DNA of 64,000 nucleotides, taken from Pseudomonas sp. (GTDB lineage Bacteria; Pseudomonadota; Gammaproteobacteria; Pseudomonadales; Pseudomonadaceae). Below the pieces are notes generated by a model. That model did not search any database, had not been told where the DNA came from, and saw nothing but the letters and a program-made list of their open reading frames with translations. Each line of letters opens with the position of its first letter. Position 1 is the first letter of the stretch. A program made the position numbers and the translations under genes. The stretch lies in NCBI RefSeq assembly GCF_030683065.1, contig NZ_JAUXMX010000032.1, forward strand, positions 43,756-107,755, in the 5' to 3' direction. Shown one piece after another: positions 37,714 to 47,384 of the stretch.

Positions 37714-38370
37714 TCAGGGCAGCAGATCGCGGTAATCCTCCACCGCAGCGAATTCCTCGCTGTCCTTGGGGCCTTTGCGACTGTCCGGCTGGTGCACCGC
37801 CAGCAGGTGGCCGACCCCGAAGTCGCGGGCGCTGCGCAGGATCGGCAGGCTGTCATCGATAAACAGGCTGCGCGCCGGCTCGAAGCTGATGTCCTGTTGC
37901 AGGGCGAACCAGAATTGCTGGGCTTCCTTGGGGAAACCGTAGTCGTGGGAGCTGATCAGACGGTCGAAGTAGGGCGCCAGTTCGATCCTTTCCAGTTTCA
38001 GCGACAGCGAGTCGCGGTGGGCGTTGGTGATCAGCACCACGCGCTTGCCGGCGGCACGCACGGCAGCGAGAAAGGTATCGGCGTCCGGACGCAGGGCGAT
38101 CAGGTGGGCCACCTCGCGCTTGAGGTCACGGATCGACAGGTTCAGCTCGCGGCTCCAGAAATCCGTGCAGTACCAGTTGAGCTGGCCGGCATGGGCATGG
38201 AACAGCGGCAGCAACTCGGCGTCGGCCAGCGCGCGGCTGATCCCGTGTAGCTCGGCATAGCGCTGCGGCAGGTGCTCTAGCCAGAAGTGATTGTCGAAGT
38301 GCAGGTCGAGCAACGTGCCGTCCATGTCCAGCAGTACGGTGTCGATCTCGGTCCAGGGCAGTGACGGCAT
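37714..38370 (-). CDS. yrfG: HAD-family GMP/IMP nucleotidase
   Basis: 218 residues. The HAD nucleophile motif is LLDMDGTLLDL (Asp 15/17), motif II is LITNAH and motif III/IV lies in SHDYGFPKEAQQFW and FIDDSLPIL. It fits YrfG, which dephosphorylates purine monophosphates. The start at 38370 is chosen because it places motif I at the normal distance; upstream in-frame codons run into the promoter region of nudE. It is divergent from nudE and 119 bp upstream of fdhD. Confidence 0.88.
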   Translation of the reverse strand: MPSLPWTEIDTVLLDMDGTLLDLHFDNHFWLEHLPQRYAELHGISRALADAELLPLFHAHAGQLNWYCTDFWSRELNLSIRDLKREVAHLIALRPDADTFLAAVRAAGKRVVLITNAHRDSLSLKLERIELAPYFDRLISSHDYGFPKEAQQFWFALQQDISFEPARSLFIDDSLPILRSARDFGVGHLLAVHQPDSRKGPKDSEEFAAVEDYRDLLP

Positions 38371-38505
38371 GGTGGCTTCTTGTAGGCTGATTGCGGAGGT
38401 TGTCGCGAATCTGCCGACCGAGGTCGTGATCGCGCAATCTCCGACGGGGCTAATCGGAAAAGGCAGGGTATGATAACTCGCCACGCCACTCTCAGGAGCC
38501 GCCCC

Positions 38506-39072
38506 ATGCGTCAGAAACCCACCGTACTCGCCCGCGAGATCGTCGCCAGCAGTCGTCTGTTTCGAGTCGAGGAGCTGCAGCTGCGCTTCGCCAACGGGGT
38601 GGAACGGACCTACGAGCGCCTGGTCGGTAAGGGCGTCGGTTACGGTGCAGTGATGATAGTGGCGCTGGCCGATGCCGAGCATGTGCTGCTGGTCGAGGAA
38701 TACTGCGCCGGCACCGACGACTACCAGCTGTCGCTGCCCAAGGGGCTGATCGAACCGGGTGAGGACGTGCTGGCAGCGGCTGACCGCGAGCTCAAGGAAG
38801 AAGCCGGGTTCGGCGCGCGGCGACTCGAACTTCTGACCGAGTTGAGCTTGTCACCCGGCTATATGAGCCAGAAAATTCAAGTGGTGCTGGCTTCGGACCT
38901 ATACCCGGAAAGCCTGCCCGGCGACGAACCGGAGCCGATGCGGGTCGACAGGGTCAACCTGCGCGAACTCTCCAGCCTGGTTCAGCACCCACAATTCAGC
39001 GAGGGCCGGGCCCTGGCCGCGCTCTACCTGGCGCGCGATCTGCTGACCCAGCGCGGAGACTTCGTCCTATGA
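38506..39072 (+). CDS. nudE: ADP-sugar/ADP-compound hydrolase (Nudix)
   Basis: A 188-residue Nudix enzyme. The Nudix box GLIEPGEDVLAAADRELKEE plus AGF is complete (Gx5Ex7REUxEExGU). NudE hydrolyses ADP-ribose, NADH and Ap3A. AGGAG lies 8 bases before the ATG. Its stop overlaps the start of cysQ (ATGA), so both are coupled; both enzymes recycle adenosine-phosphate by-products. Confidence 0.93.
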   Translation: MRQKPTVLAREIVASSRLFRVEELQLRFANGVERTYERLVGKGVGYGAVMIVALADAEHVLLVEEYCAGTDDYQLSLPKGLIEPGEDVLAAADRELKEEAGFGARRLELLTELSLSPGYMSQKIQVVLASDLYPESLPGDEPEPMRVDRVNLRELSSLVQHPQFSEGRALAALYLARDLLTQRGDFVL

Positions 39073-39890
39073 GCCATCCCCTGATTCCAGCGGTCATCCA
39101 GTTGGTGCGCGAGGCCGGCGCGGCGATTCTGCCGCATTGGCGCGCTGGTGTGCTGGTGACCGAGAAGGCCGATGCGTCACCAGTGACCGCCGCCGACATG
39201 GCCGCCCATCACATCCTCAATGACGGCCTGATTGCACTCGACCCGAGTATCCCGGTGCTGTCCGAGGAGGACGCCGATATCGCCTTCGGCGAGCGTGCGC
39301 AATGGAGTCGCTGGTGGTTGGTCGATCCGCTGGATGGCACCAAGGAATTTATCGCCGGCAGTGAAGAGTTCACCGTCAACGTCGCGCTGATCGAGCATGG
39401 CCGGGTGGTGTTTGGCGTGGTCGGGATTCCGGCCAATGGTCGCTGCTACTCCGGCGGCGCTGGCCTGGGCGCCTGGCGCGCCGAAGCCGATGGTACGGAG
39501 CAGCCGATCAGCGTGCGCCTGCTCCCGGACGAAGCCTTTACCGTGGTCGCCAGCCGGCGTCACAGCAGCCCGGCCCAGGAGCGCCTGCTGGAGGGCCTGA
39601 GCGAACGCTTCGGCGACCTGCAGCTAGCCAGCGTCGGTAGCTCGCTGAAGTTCTGCCAGCTGGCCGAAGGCATTGCCGATTGCTACCCGCGCCTGGCGCC
39701 GACCTCGCAGTGGGACACCGCCGCCGCCCAGGGCGTGCTGGAAGGCGCCGGCGGCGAGGTGCTGACCCTCAAGGGCGAAGTGCTGACCTATGAAGCGCGT
39801 GAATCCTTGCTCAATCCATCCTTCCTCGCCTTGCCGGTTGCGGTCGAATGGCGCGCCGAACTGATCCAGCTGGCCCGCGCGCTGGATTGA
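39069..39890 (+). CDS. cysQ: 3'(2'),5'-bisphosphate nucleotidase
   Basis: CysQ removes the 3'-phosphate from PAP made during sulfate reduction and from phosphopantetheine transfer. The Li-sensitive, Mg-dependent phosphatase motifs are SEEDADI (metal site 1), WLVDPLDGTKEF (DPxDGT) and PTSQWDTAAAQGVLE (WDxAA). Length 273 aa is normal. It is translationally coupled to nudE. Confidence 0.95.
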   Translation: MSHPLIPAVIQLVREAGAAILPHWRAGVLVTEKADASPVTAADMAAHHILNDGLIALDPSIPVLSEEDADIAFGERAQWSRWWLVDPLDGTKEFIAGSEEFTVNVALIEHGRVVFGVVGIPANGRCYSGGAGLGAWRAEADGTEQPISVRLLPDEAFTVVASRRHSSPAQERLLEGLSERFGDLQLASVGSSLKFCQLAEGIADCYPRLAPTSQWDTAAAQGVLEGAGGEVLTLKGEVLTYEARESLLNPSFLALPVAVEWRAELIQLARALD

Positions 39891-39893
39891 TCG

Positions 39894-39953
39894 GTAGCCC
39901 TGATGCAATCCGGGAAAATCGTTGCCAGAGCCCCCGGATTGCATCAGGGCTAC
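39894..39953. repeat. REP palindrome after cysQ
   Basis: GTAGCCCTGATGCAATCCGG (from 39894) pairs exactly with CCGGATTGCATCAGGGCTAC (to 39953). The CCTG change relative to other copies is matched by a compensating CAGG in the other arm. A further GTAGGGTGC / GCACCCTAC pair spans 39969-40043. Confidence 0.9.
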
Positions 39954-40060
39954 GTACTGGCGAGTCTCGTAGGGTGCACGGGCCGCCTAGGCCGCGCGCA
40001 CCAAGGCCCGCAGCACAACAGCCGGTGCGCATGGCGCACCCTACGGGGATAGCGCCGCGC

Positions 40061-41986
40061 TCAGTCGAGCATATCGCTGAAGCGCTCATCCTTCTTGAAC
40101 ACCAGCGGCTGGGCAAAGCCCGGTACCTTGATCTGCTCGGTACCCAACTCGATGGCTTTGTCGTCGATCAGGTCGCGGCCGAAGTTGTAGATGATGTCCA
40201 GCTGACCCTGCATGGCCTGTTCGTCATAGGCGCGGGCGGCGGCGCGGGTTTGTTCGCGGCGGCTGCAGTAGGCATCGAAGGCCTCGGCGCCGTGGCGCTT
40301 GCGCAGCATCCGCTCGACCACGTGGGGCGCCAGCACCACGGCGCTGGCGTTGTTGCCGCCAAAGCCCTTGGAGTTGATGAAGCACACATCGAGCTGCTGC
40401 GGCTCACGCTGGCGATCCGTGGTGGCGAAGCTCAGGTGCTGCTGGTGGACGTCGTCGGCGACCGCATCGATGGTCTTGATCCCGGGGATGACGCCGTACT
40501 TGAAACTGCCGAGGGCAGAGATCACCTGATCGCCGCTGGCGGTGGCCAGGGAGTGGCCGACGAAGGCCTTGGCCGCGGTTACTGGCCACTGTTCGATGGC
40601 GAAAGCGGCGGCGATGCGATCCAGTAGCTCGGACTCTGTGGTGCGGTTGGCCGGGGTGCTGGAGCCGTGGGCATGCACGAAGCTGCGCTGGCGCACGGCC
40701 TCGATGCCAAGCAGTTGCACAGCGCTGGCCACTGCCTTGGACACGGTCAGGTAATTGCCGGGGCCGGGGGCGGAAATGGATTTTTTGAAGCCATCGGCGT
40801 TGACGAATACATCCGGCACTGCGCCGTGGATGTCGGCGCCCAGCTCCAGGGCCAGTTCGTCGTCCATCAGCACCACGAACTGGCAGGCTTCGGCCAGGGT
40901 GAAGCCGCAGTTGTCACCAAACGGTCGGCTGGCGCGGCGGAAGTTCACCTCGCCTTGGGCCAACTGCGCTTTGCCTTCGATCTGGCGCAGGCCTTCTTCG
41001 GTGGCCAGCGCGCCCATGGCACCGTAACCCTCGATGCATTCCTGGTTGATCGGCGCTTCGCTGCTGCCGACGATCACCACCCGGGCCTTGCCCGCGGTGA
41101 TCTGCTCGATGCCCTTCTGCAGGTTGTAGAGGAAGGTGGCGCAGGCGCCGGTGATGCTGCCGGTGCTGCCGACGCTGCCGAGCACGTAGGCATTGATGAA
41201 ATCCGCCGGCATGCTGTTGAGGCCCAGGGCCAGCTGCTTGGCGGTGACCCGGCCGCCCTTGAGGCGCGATTGCATCATGCCGCCGAAGCCGTTTTCGTCG
41301 AGCTGGCTCATGATGCAGCTGGCGAATACTGCCACTTCATCCGGTTGCACCCGGTCGACAATCGATTGCCAGGGTAGGCCGGTCGAGCGCAGGGCGTCGG
41401 TCACCCCAACAATCGCCATGCTCAGGCCGCGTGGGTGGAAACGCGAGTTGTAATGTTCGCTCGGTTCGAAACCGCTGGGCAGTTGCCCGGCGGATTTCAC
41501 CGGCAGGGCGCGGTAGCTGTCGACCTTGAAATCGCAGCTGTCGTGCAGGGTGACACGCACCTCGGTGGCGTTGAGTTCCTCCACCGCCCAGTTGGCCGGC
41601 AGTGGCTCGGGCAGTTGCTTGCGGTTGCTGATGAAGCTCAGCGCGGTGCCGGGCACGCCGCTGACGCTGATGTTCTTCTGCCAATGGGCCGCGTCGACAT
41701 CCAGGTGCTGTTTTTCGATGCGGCGCACCAGGGTCGAGGCGAGGATCTGTTCGGCAAAGTGACTGTCGATATCGGCCAGGCTCAGCAGCGTGCCGTCGTC
41801 ACGCTGGTAGCGGCCATTGATTACCTGCACCAGCTTCATCATCACGGCCAGGCCGGCGAGGGTTTCCTGGCGCGCGCGGGTGTCCATCGATTCGATGACG
41901 GTGCGGCGGAAGCTGTGGTGAAAGGAGCTGCGTCCGGCTGCGTTATAACCACCAAAACCAACAATCACGGGTAAGCGAGACTTCAC
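40061..41986 (-). CDS. fabY: Initiating beta-ketoacyl-ACP synthase FabY
   Basis: A 641-residue condensing enzyme of the FabY class, which in Pseudomonas starts fatty-acid synthesis by joining acetyl-CoA to malonyl-ACP instead of FabH. The thiolase-fold catalytic residues are the Cys of TGACATFLYNL, His of VHAHGSSTPANRT and His of AKAFVGHSLATASGDQ. FINSKGFGGNNASAVV is the closing glycine loop. A long N-terminal region (about 1-190) distinguishes it from FabB/F. It is located next to cysQ-nudE and arc, as in P. aeruginosa. Confidence 0.93.
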   Translation of the reverse strand: MKSRLPVIVGFGGYNAAGRSSFHHSFRRTVIESMDTRARQETLAGLAVMMKLVQVINGRYQRDDGTLLSLADIDSHFAEQILASTLVRRIEKQHLDVDAAHWQKNISVSGVPGTALSFISNRKQLPEPLPANWAVEELNATEVRVTLHDSCDFKVDSYRALPVKSAGQLPSGFEPSEHYNSRFHPRGLSMAIVGVTDALRSTGLPWQSIVDRVQPDEVAVFASCIMSQLDENGFGGMMQSRLKGGRVTAKQLALGLNSMPADFINAYVLGSVGSTGSITGACATFLYNLQKGIEQITAGKARVVIVGSSEAPINQECIEGYGAMGALATEEGLRQIEGKAQLAQGEVNFRRASRPFGDNCGFTLAEACQFVVLMDDELALELGADIHGAVPDVFVNADGFKKSISAPGPGNYLTVSKAVASAVQLLGIEAVRQRSFVHAHGSSTPANRTTESELLDRIAAAFAIEQWPVTAAKAFVGHSLATASGDQVISALGSFKYGVIPGIKTIDAVADDVHQQHLSFATTDRQREPQQLDVCFINSKGFGGNNASAVVLAPHVVERMLRKRHGAEAFDAYCSRREQTRAAARAYDEQAMQGQLDIIYNFGRDLIDDKAIELGTEQIKVPGFAQPLVFKKDERFSDMLD

Positions 41987-42228
41987 GCGGAAACTCCTTC
42001 AAATAAAAACGCCGGACAAGCTCAGATTAAGCAATACCTGCTTGTCGCTCGCCTGGGAACCCATAAACACGGGAACATTCAATGGGGCGAGCAGTGGCTC
42101 GATTGTTCGGATGACTATGCTGACGTGATTTCTGACCCGTGAGTCACTGCTTCGACCAAGGTCGCGCTTCGGCAAGGCCATACTCCTGCTAACGTTTGCG
42201 CAGCCCAAGGTCTTGCTGGAGAACAATA

Positions 42229-43878
42229 ATGCACAGCCTCAACCCCTACGAATATGGCATGCCGCGCGATGCGGCGAACTTTCAGGCGCTTAGCCCGCTG
42301 AGCTTTCTTGAGCGCGCGGGGAGCGTCTATCCGCAGCGCACTGCGCTGATCAACGGTCGTTTGCGCCAGACCTGGGGTGAAACCTACAGCCGCTGTATTC
42401 GCCTGGCCTCGGCTCTGGCCCAGCGCGGCATCGGTCTGGGCGACACGGTGGCGGTGATCGCGCCGAACGGCCCGGCGATGTTCGAAGCGCACTTCGGCGT
42501 GCCCATGTGCGGTGCGGTGCTGAATGCCATCAACACCCGGCTGGATGCCGAGGCCATCGCCTTCATCCTGCAGCATGGCGAAGCCAAGGTGCTGCTGGTC
42601 GACAAGGAGTTCGGCGAGTTGGTGCAGCGCGCCACCAGCCACCTGCCCAATCGTCCGCTGATCATCGGTATCGACGACCCGGAATATCAGGATGGCCAAC
42701 TGATCGGCCAGTTCGACTACGAGGCGCTGCTGGCTGAAGGTGACGCCGACTATGCCTGGCAGATGCCCGCCGACGAGTGGCAGGCGATCTCGCTCAACTA
42801 CACCTCCGGCACCACCGGTAACCCCAAGGGCGTGGTTTACCACCACCGCGGCGCGCACCTGAATGCCCTGTCCAACGCCATGTGTTGGGACATGAGCCGC
42901 TTCCCGGTGTACCTGTGGACGCTGCCGATGTTTCACTGCAACGGCTGGTGCTTCCCCTGGGCGCTGGCAGCCTATGTCGGGGTCAACGTGTGCCTGCGCC
43001 ATGTGCGCGCCGAAGCCATCTACCCGCTGATCGCCGAGCACGCGGTCGACCACTTCTGTGGCGCGCCGATTGTGCTGAATATGCTGGCCAATGCCGCCGA
43101 TGACCTGAAGGCGCTGAAGACCTGTCCAGTCAAGGTGCTGACCGCCGGCGCCGCGCCACCTGCAGCGGTGATCGAGGCCATGGAAGCCATGGAATTCCGC
43201 GTCACCCACGTCTACGGCCTGACCGAAACCTACGGCCCCAGCGTGGCCTGTGAGTGGAAAAGCGAGTGGGACAGCGAAACCCCTGAGCAGCGGGCGCGCC
43301 TCAAGTCCCGCCAGGGTGTGCGTGCGCCATTGCTCGACGGCCTGATGGTGGCAGATCCGGACAGCCTGGAGCCGGTGCCCAAGGACGGTCAGACCATCGG
43401 CGAGATCATGATGCGTGGCAACGTGGTGATGAAGGGCTACCTGAAGAACCCCACCGCCACTGCCGAGTGCTTTGCTGGTGGCTGGTTCCATTCTGGCGAC
43501 CTGGCGGTGTGGCATGCCGACGGTTACGTCGAGATCAAGGATCGCTCCAAGGACATCATCATTTCTGGTGGCGAGAACATCTCCTCGATCGAGGTGGAAG
43601 ATGTGCTCTACCGCCATCCGCAGATTCTTGAGGCCGCGGTAGTCGCCATGCCCAGCGACAAATGGGGCGAAACCCCGTGCGCCTTCGTCACCCCCAAGCC
43701 GGGTGTCGAGCTGACGGCGGCTGAGGTGATTGCCTTCTGCCAGCAACGCATGGCGCGCTTCAAGGTGCCCGGTTGTGTGGTGTTCACCGCCCTGCCGAAA
43801 ACCTCCACCGGCAAGGTGCAGAAGTTCGTGCTGCGCGAACAGGCCAAGGCCATCGCAGCAAACGGCAAGGTGGCGTAG
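42229..43878 (+). CDS. Acyl-CoA synthetase (AMP-forming)
   Basis: 549 residues of the ANL family. The P-loop is NYTSGTTGNPKGVVY (about 189), WTLPMFHCNGWCFPW and VYGLTETYGP follow, HSGDLAVWHADGY carries the conserved Asp, and KDIIISGGENISSIEVED is the hinge. The C-terminal lysine is in TSTGKVQK. It activates a carboxylic acid, likely medium or branched chain, to its CoA ester. GGAGA precedes the ATG at 42229. It is divergent from fabY across 242 bp and appears inserted between fabY and arc. Confidence 0.9.
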   Translation: MHSLNPYEYGMPRDAANFQALSPLSFLERAGSVYPQRTALINGRLRQTWGETYSRCIRLASALAQRGIGLGDTVAVIAPNGPAMFEAHFGVPMCGAVLNAINTRLDAEAIAFILQHGEAKVLLVDKEFGELVQRATSHLPNRPLIIGIDDPEYQDGQLIGQFDYEALLAEGDADYAWQMPADEWQAISLNYTSGTTGNPKGVVYHHRGAHLNALSNAMCWDMSRFPVYLWTLPMFHCNGWCFPWALAAYVGVNVCLRHVRAEAIYPLIAEHAVDHFCGAPIVLNMLANAADDLKALKTCPVKVLTAGAAPPAAVIEAMEAMEFRVTHVYGLTETYGPSVACEWKSEWDSETPEQRARLKSRQGVRAPLLDGLMVADPDSLEPVPKDGQTIGEIMMRGNVVMKGYLKNPTATAECFAGGWFHSGDLAVWHADGYVEIKDRSKDIIISGGENISSIEVEDVLYRHPQILEAAVVAMPSDKWGETPCAFVTPKPGVELTAAEVIAFCQQRMARFKVPGCVVFTALPKTSTGKVQKFVLREQAKAIAANGKVA

Positions 43879-43938
43879 CCGCTGGCCTGTAGGTTGGCGC
43901 CGAGCGCAGCGGCCGACAGGCGATGCTGCTGCGCTTTT

Positions 43939-44006
43939 GTAGCCCGGATGAAATCCGGGGGAAGATCCCACGGCCGACACCGCTCCCCGGATTGCATCCG
44001 GGCTAC
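43939..44006. repeat. REP palindrome between the acyl-CoA synthetase and arcC
   Basis: GTAGCCCGGATGAAATCCGG (43939 on) and CCGGATTGCATCCGGGCTAC (to 44006) lie between two convergent genes. A GTAGGTTGGCGCCGAGCGC element precedes it at about 43890. Confidence 0.85.
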
Positions 44007-44041
44007 ATATCAGAAGCGGGTGGATAACCCCGGGGTTCACT

Positions 44042-44971
44042 TCAACGGTACTGAATCCCCTCGGCAGCAACGCTGATCCGTGTACCCGCCGTGCCTTGCA
44101 CAATTCCCTCGATATCCTCCAGCGCACCGATCACTGCGGCCTTGCCGGTATGCCGGGCAAATTCGCAGGCAGCTTGCACCTTCGGCCCCATGGACCCCGC
44201 GGCAAAGGACAGCGTCTCCAGTGCGTCTGGATGGGCCTGGGCAATGGCCTTCTGGCTGGGCAGGCCCCAGTCGACGAACGCCGCGTTAACGTCGGTGGCG
44301 ATCACCAGCAGGTCGGCGTCCAGTTGTTCGGCCAGCAGCGCCGAGCAGAGGTCCTTGTCGATCACCGCTTCGATGCCCTTGAGTTTGCGGTTTTCGTCGT
44401 AGACGGTGGGGATACCGCCGCCACCGGCGCAGATCACCACGGTGCCCTTTTCCAGCAGCCATTGAATCGGGCGGATCTCGAAGATCCGCATGGGCCTGGG
44501 GCTGGCGACCACCCGGCGATACTGATCGCCATCGGCGGCGATACTCCAGCCTTTCTCGCTGGCCAGGCGTTTGGCTTCGGCCTTGCTGTAGACCGGGCCG
44601 ATCGGCTTGCTCGGGTGTTGAAAGGCGGGGTCGCTCGGGTCGACTTCGACCTGGGTCAGTAACGTGGCGAAGGGCACCTCGAAGGGCAGCAGGTTGCCCA
44701 GTTCCTGTTCGATCATGTAGCCGATCATGCCTTCAGTTTCGGCGCCAAGGACGTCCAGCGGGTAGGCGTCGGTGGCGCCATAGGCGGCATTCTGCAAGGC
44801 CAACAGCCCAACTTGCGGGCCGTTGCCGTGGGCAATTACCAGTTGCTTGCCGGGGGCAATACGGGCGATCTGCACGCAGGCGCTGCGTACGTTGGCGCGC
44901 TGGTTCTCCGCGCTCAGGGGTTCGCCGCGGCGCAGCAGGGCGTTGCCACCCAGGGCGATGACGATACGCAT
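44042..44971 (-). CDS. arcC: Carbamate kinase
   Basis: The last step of the arginine deiminase pathway: carbamoyl phosphate plus ADP to ATP, CO2 and ammonia. 309 residues; [24 protein letters not shown] and [10 protein letters not shown] are amino-acid-kinase signatures, and [13 protein letters not shown] is near the end. CGGAGAA precedes the ATG. It is the fourth gene of arcDABC, 75 bp after arcB. Confidence 0.96.
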   Translation of the reverse strand: MRIVIALGGNALLRRGEPLSAENQRANVRSACVQIARIAPGKQLVIAHGNGPQVGLLALQNAAYGATDAYPLDVLGAETEGMIGYMIEQELGNLLPFEVPFATLLTQVEVDPSDPAFQHPSKPIGPVYSKAEAKRLASEKGWSIAADGDQYRRVVASPRPMRIFEIRPIQWLLEKGTVVICAGGGGIPTVYDENRKLKGIEAVIDKDLCSALLAEQLDADLLVIATDVNAAFVDWGLPSQKAIAQAHPDALETLSFAAGSMGPKVQAACEFARHTGKAAVIGALEDIEGIVQGTAGTRISVAAEGIQYR

Positions 44972-45046
44972 AGTTGTTCTCCGTTCAATGCCCGGCGCAA
45001 ACGCGTGCCGGGCGGCGGTTTTGCGGATTGCCTGCGGGCTATCCGG

Positions 45047-46057
45047 TCAAATATCGCCGAGGGTGGCGACCAATACCGCCTTGATCGTATGCATGCGATT
45101 CTCCGCCTGCTCGAAGGCAATGCAGGCCGGGGATTCGAACACCTGATCGGTTACTTCGATGCCGTCCGCCAGGTTCGGGTATTGCCCGGCGATCTGCTTA
45201 CCCAGCGCGGTCTCGCTGTTATGCAGGGCCGGCAGGCAGTGCATGAACTTGGTTCGCGGGTTGCCGCTGGCGGCCATCAGCGCGGCGTTGACCTGATAGG
45301 GCAGGAGCAACTGGATGCGTTCGGCCCAGGCCTCGACCGGCTCACCCATGGAGACCCAGACATCGGTGTGGATGAAATCAACGCCCTGAACCGCCGCCTT
45401 GGCGTCTTCGGTTAGGGTCAGGCGTGCGCCACTTGCTGCGGCGAAGGCCTGGCACTGTTCGACCAGGGCCGCGTCTTGCCAGAGCGCCTTGGGCGCGGCG
45501 ATGCGCACGTCCATGCCGAGCTTGGCACCGATCAATAGCAGCGAGTTGCCCATGTTGTTGCGCGCGTCACCGAGGTAGGCGTAGCTGATGTCGTGCAGCG
45601 GTTTGTCACTGTGCTCGCGCATGGTCAGCACGTCGGCGAGCATCTGCGTGGGGTGGTATTCATCGGTCAGGCCATTGAACACGGGCACCCCGGCGAAGGC
45701 GGCCAGTTCCTCGACGATTTCCTGATGGTAGCCGCGGTACTCGATGGCGTCGTACATGCGCCCGAGCACCCGTGCGGTGTCCTTCATGGTTTCCTTGTGA
45801 CCGATCTGCGAGGAGCTTGGGTCGATGTAGGTGACGTTGGCGCCCTGGTCATAGGCCGCCACCTCGAAGGCGCAGCGGGTGCGGGTCGAGCTTTTCTCGA
45901 AGATCAGCGCGATGTTCTTGCGCTTGAGGTGCTGCTGCTCGGTGCCGGTGTATTTGGCACGCTTGAGGTCGCGGGCCAGGTCCAGCAGGTAGTGCAACTC
46001 CTGAGTAGTGTGGTGCATCAGGCTGAGCAGGCTGCGGTTGTGCAGGTTAAACGCCAT
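45047..46057 (-). CDS. arcB: Catabolic ornithine carbamoyltransferase
   Basis: It phosphorolyses citrulline to ornithine and carbamoyl phosphate. 336 residues; the carbamoyl-phosphate motif [10 protein letters not shown] (about 56), [15 protein letters not shown] and FMHCLPA (about 272) are present. The catabolic type is indicated by the operon and length. AAGGAAA precedes the ATG. Confidence 0.96.
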   Translation of the reverse strand: MAFNLHNRSLLSLMHHTTQELHYLLDLARDLKRAKYTGTEQQHLKRKNIALIFEKSSTRTRCAFEVAAYDQGANVTYIDPSSSQIGHKETMKDTARVLGRMYDAIEYRGYHQEIVEELAAFAGVPVFNGLTDEYHPTQMLADVLTMREHSDKPLHDISYAYLGDARNNMGNSLLLIGAKLGMDVRIAAPKALWQDAALVEQCQAFAAASGARLTLTEDAKAAVQGVDFIHTDVWVSMGEPVEAWAERIQLLLPYQVNAALMAASGNPRTKFMHCLPALHNSETALGKQIAGQYPNLADGIEVTDQVFESPACIAFEQAENRMHTIKAVLVATLGDI

Positions 46058-46115
46058 GACAATTTCCTTTTGAGAAATGGGCGCGGCAGGCCTGGGTAAG
46101 GTCTGCCGTGCGTAA

Positions 46116-47369
46116 TTAATAGTCGACAGGATCGCGGATGATCGGGCAGCTCATGCAATGACCGCCACCGCGGCCTCGGCCCAGTTCGCTGGCGTCGATG
46201 GTCACCACCTCGACCCCGGCCTTGCGCAGCAGGGTGTTGGTGTAGGTGTTGCGGTCGTAGCCGATCACTACGCCGGGTTCGAGGGCCAGTACGTTATTGC
46301 CGTCGTCCCACTGTTCGCGTTCGGCTTCGTAGCTGTCGCCGCCGGTTTGTACCGTGCGCAGTTGCTTGAGGTTGAGCGCTTCTGCCACCACCTGGATGAA
46401 GGGTTGCTCCTCGCGGCGAATGTCGATGCCGCCAGGTTTACTCGGGTCGGGGCGCAGGCTGAATGGCACTATCTGGTTGACCACATCGGGGAAGATGGTC
46501 ACCAGGTCGCGGTCGCAGAAGCTGAACACGGTGTCCAGGTGCATGGCTGCGCGCGACTGCGGCAGGCCGGCGACGATCACGCGCTCGACCGCGCCTTTGG
46601 CGAACAAGTTCTGCGCCAGTTGGCCGATAGCCTGGCGCGAACTGCGCTCGCCCATGCCGATCAGCACGACACCGTTACCGATCGGCATCACATCGCCGCC
46701 CTCCAGGCTGGCCGAGCCGTGGTCGAGGTCAGGGTCGCCATACCAGGTGTCGAACTCGGCGTTGGCGAAGTCCGCGTGGAACTTGTAGATGGCGGTGGCC
46801 AGCAGGGTTTCCTGGCGCCGCGCCGGCCAGTGCATCGGGTTGAGGGTGACGCCGCCGTAGATCCAGCAGCTGGTGTCGCGGGTGAACAGGCTATTGGGCA
46901 GTGGCGGCAGAATGAAACTGGCCGGGCCGATGAAGTCGCCGAGCATCTTCAGGCTGGCGCTTTCGCCCAGGCCCTTGAGCAGGTCGACCACTGACACGCC
47001 GCCGATCAGGTGGTCGGCCAGGCGACGCGGCTCCAGGCCTTGCAGCCAGCTGCGCACTTCGTCCTGCAGGCCGATGCCCACCAGGTTGGCGGTGATCTTG
47101 CGGTCGAGTATCCATTGCAGGGCTGCGGGGTTTTGCACGGTGTCGGTGAGCAGGTTGTGCATCTCCACGACATCGACGCCGCGCTCGCGCATCTTGCTGA
47201 CGAAGTCGAAGTGATCGCGCTTGGCCTGGCTGACCCAGATCACATCGTCGAACAGCAGTTCGTCGCAGTTGTTCGGGGTCAGGCGCAGGTGCGCCAGGCC
47301 GGGCGAGCAGACCAGTACCTTGCGCAGTTTGCCAACTTCGGAATGTACGCCGAGTGTTTGTGTAGGCAT
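46116..47369 (-). CDS. arcA: Arginine deiminase
   Basis: It hydrolyses arginine to citrulline and ammonia. 417 residues. The catalytic cysteine is in [17 protein letters not shown] near the C-terminus. [23 protein letters not shown] and [11 protein letters not shown] supply the guanidinium and catalytic His residues. AAGGAG precedes the ATG. It is second in the operon, 15 bp after arcD. Confidence 0.97.
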   Translation of the reverse strand: MPTQTLGVHSEVGKLRKVLVCSPGLAHLRLTPNNCDELLFDDVIWVSQAKRDHFDFVSKMRERGVDVVEMHNLLTDTVQNPAALQWILDRKITANLVGIGLQDEVRSWLQGLEPRRLADHLIGGVSVVDLLKGLGESASLKMLGDFIGPASFILPPLPNSLFTRDTSCWIYGGVTLNPMHWPARRQETLLATAIYKFHADFANAEFDTWYGDPDLDHGSASLEGGDVMPIGNGVVLIGMGERSSRQAIGQLAQNLFAKGAVERVIVAGLPQSRAAMHLDTVFSFCDRDLVTIFPDVVNQIVPFSLRPDPSKPGGIDIRREEQPFIQVVAEALNLKQLRTVQTGGDSYEAEREQWDDGNNVLALEPGVVIGYDRNTYTNTLLRKAGVEVVTIDASELGRGRGGGHCMSCPIIRDPVDY

Positions 47370-47384
47370 GTCGAACTCCTTCTC

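Noticed and set aside
42115..44127. 670-codon minus-strand frame opposite the acyl-CoA synthetase
   Set aside because: Same reason; the sense strand has all ANL-family motifs.
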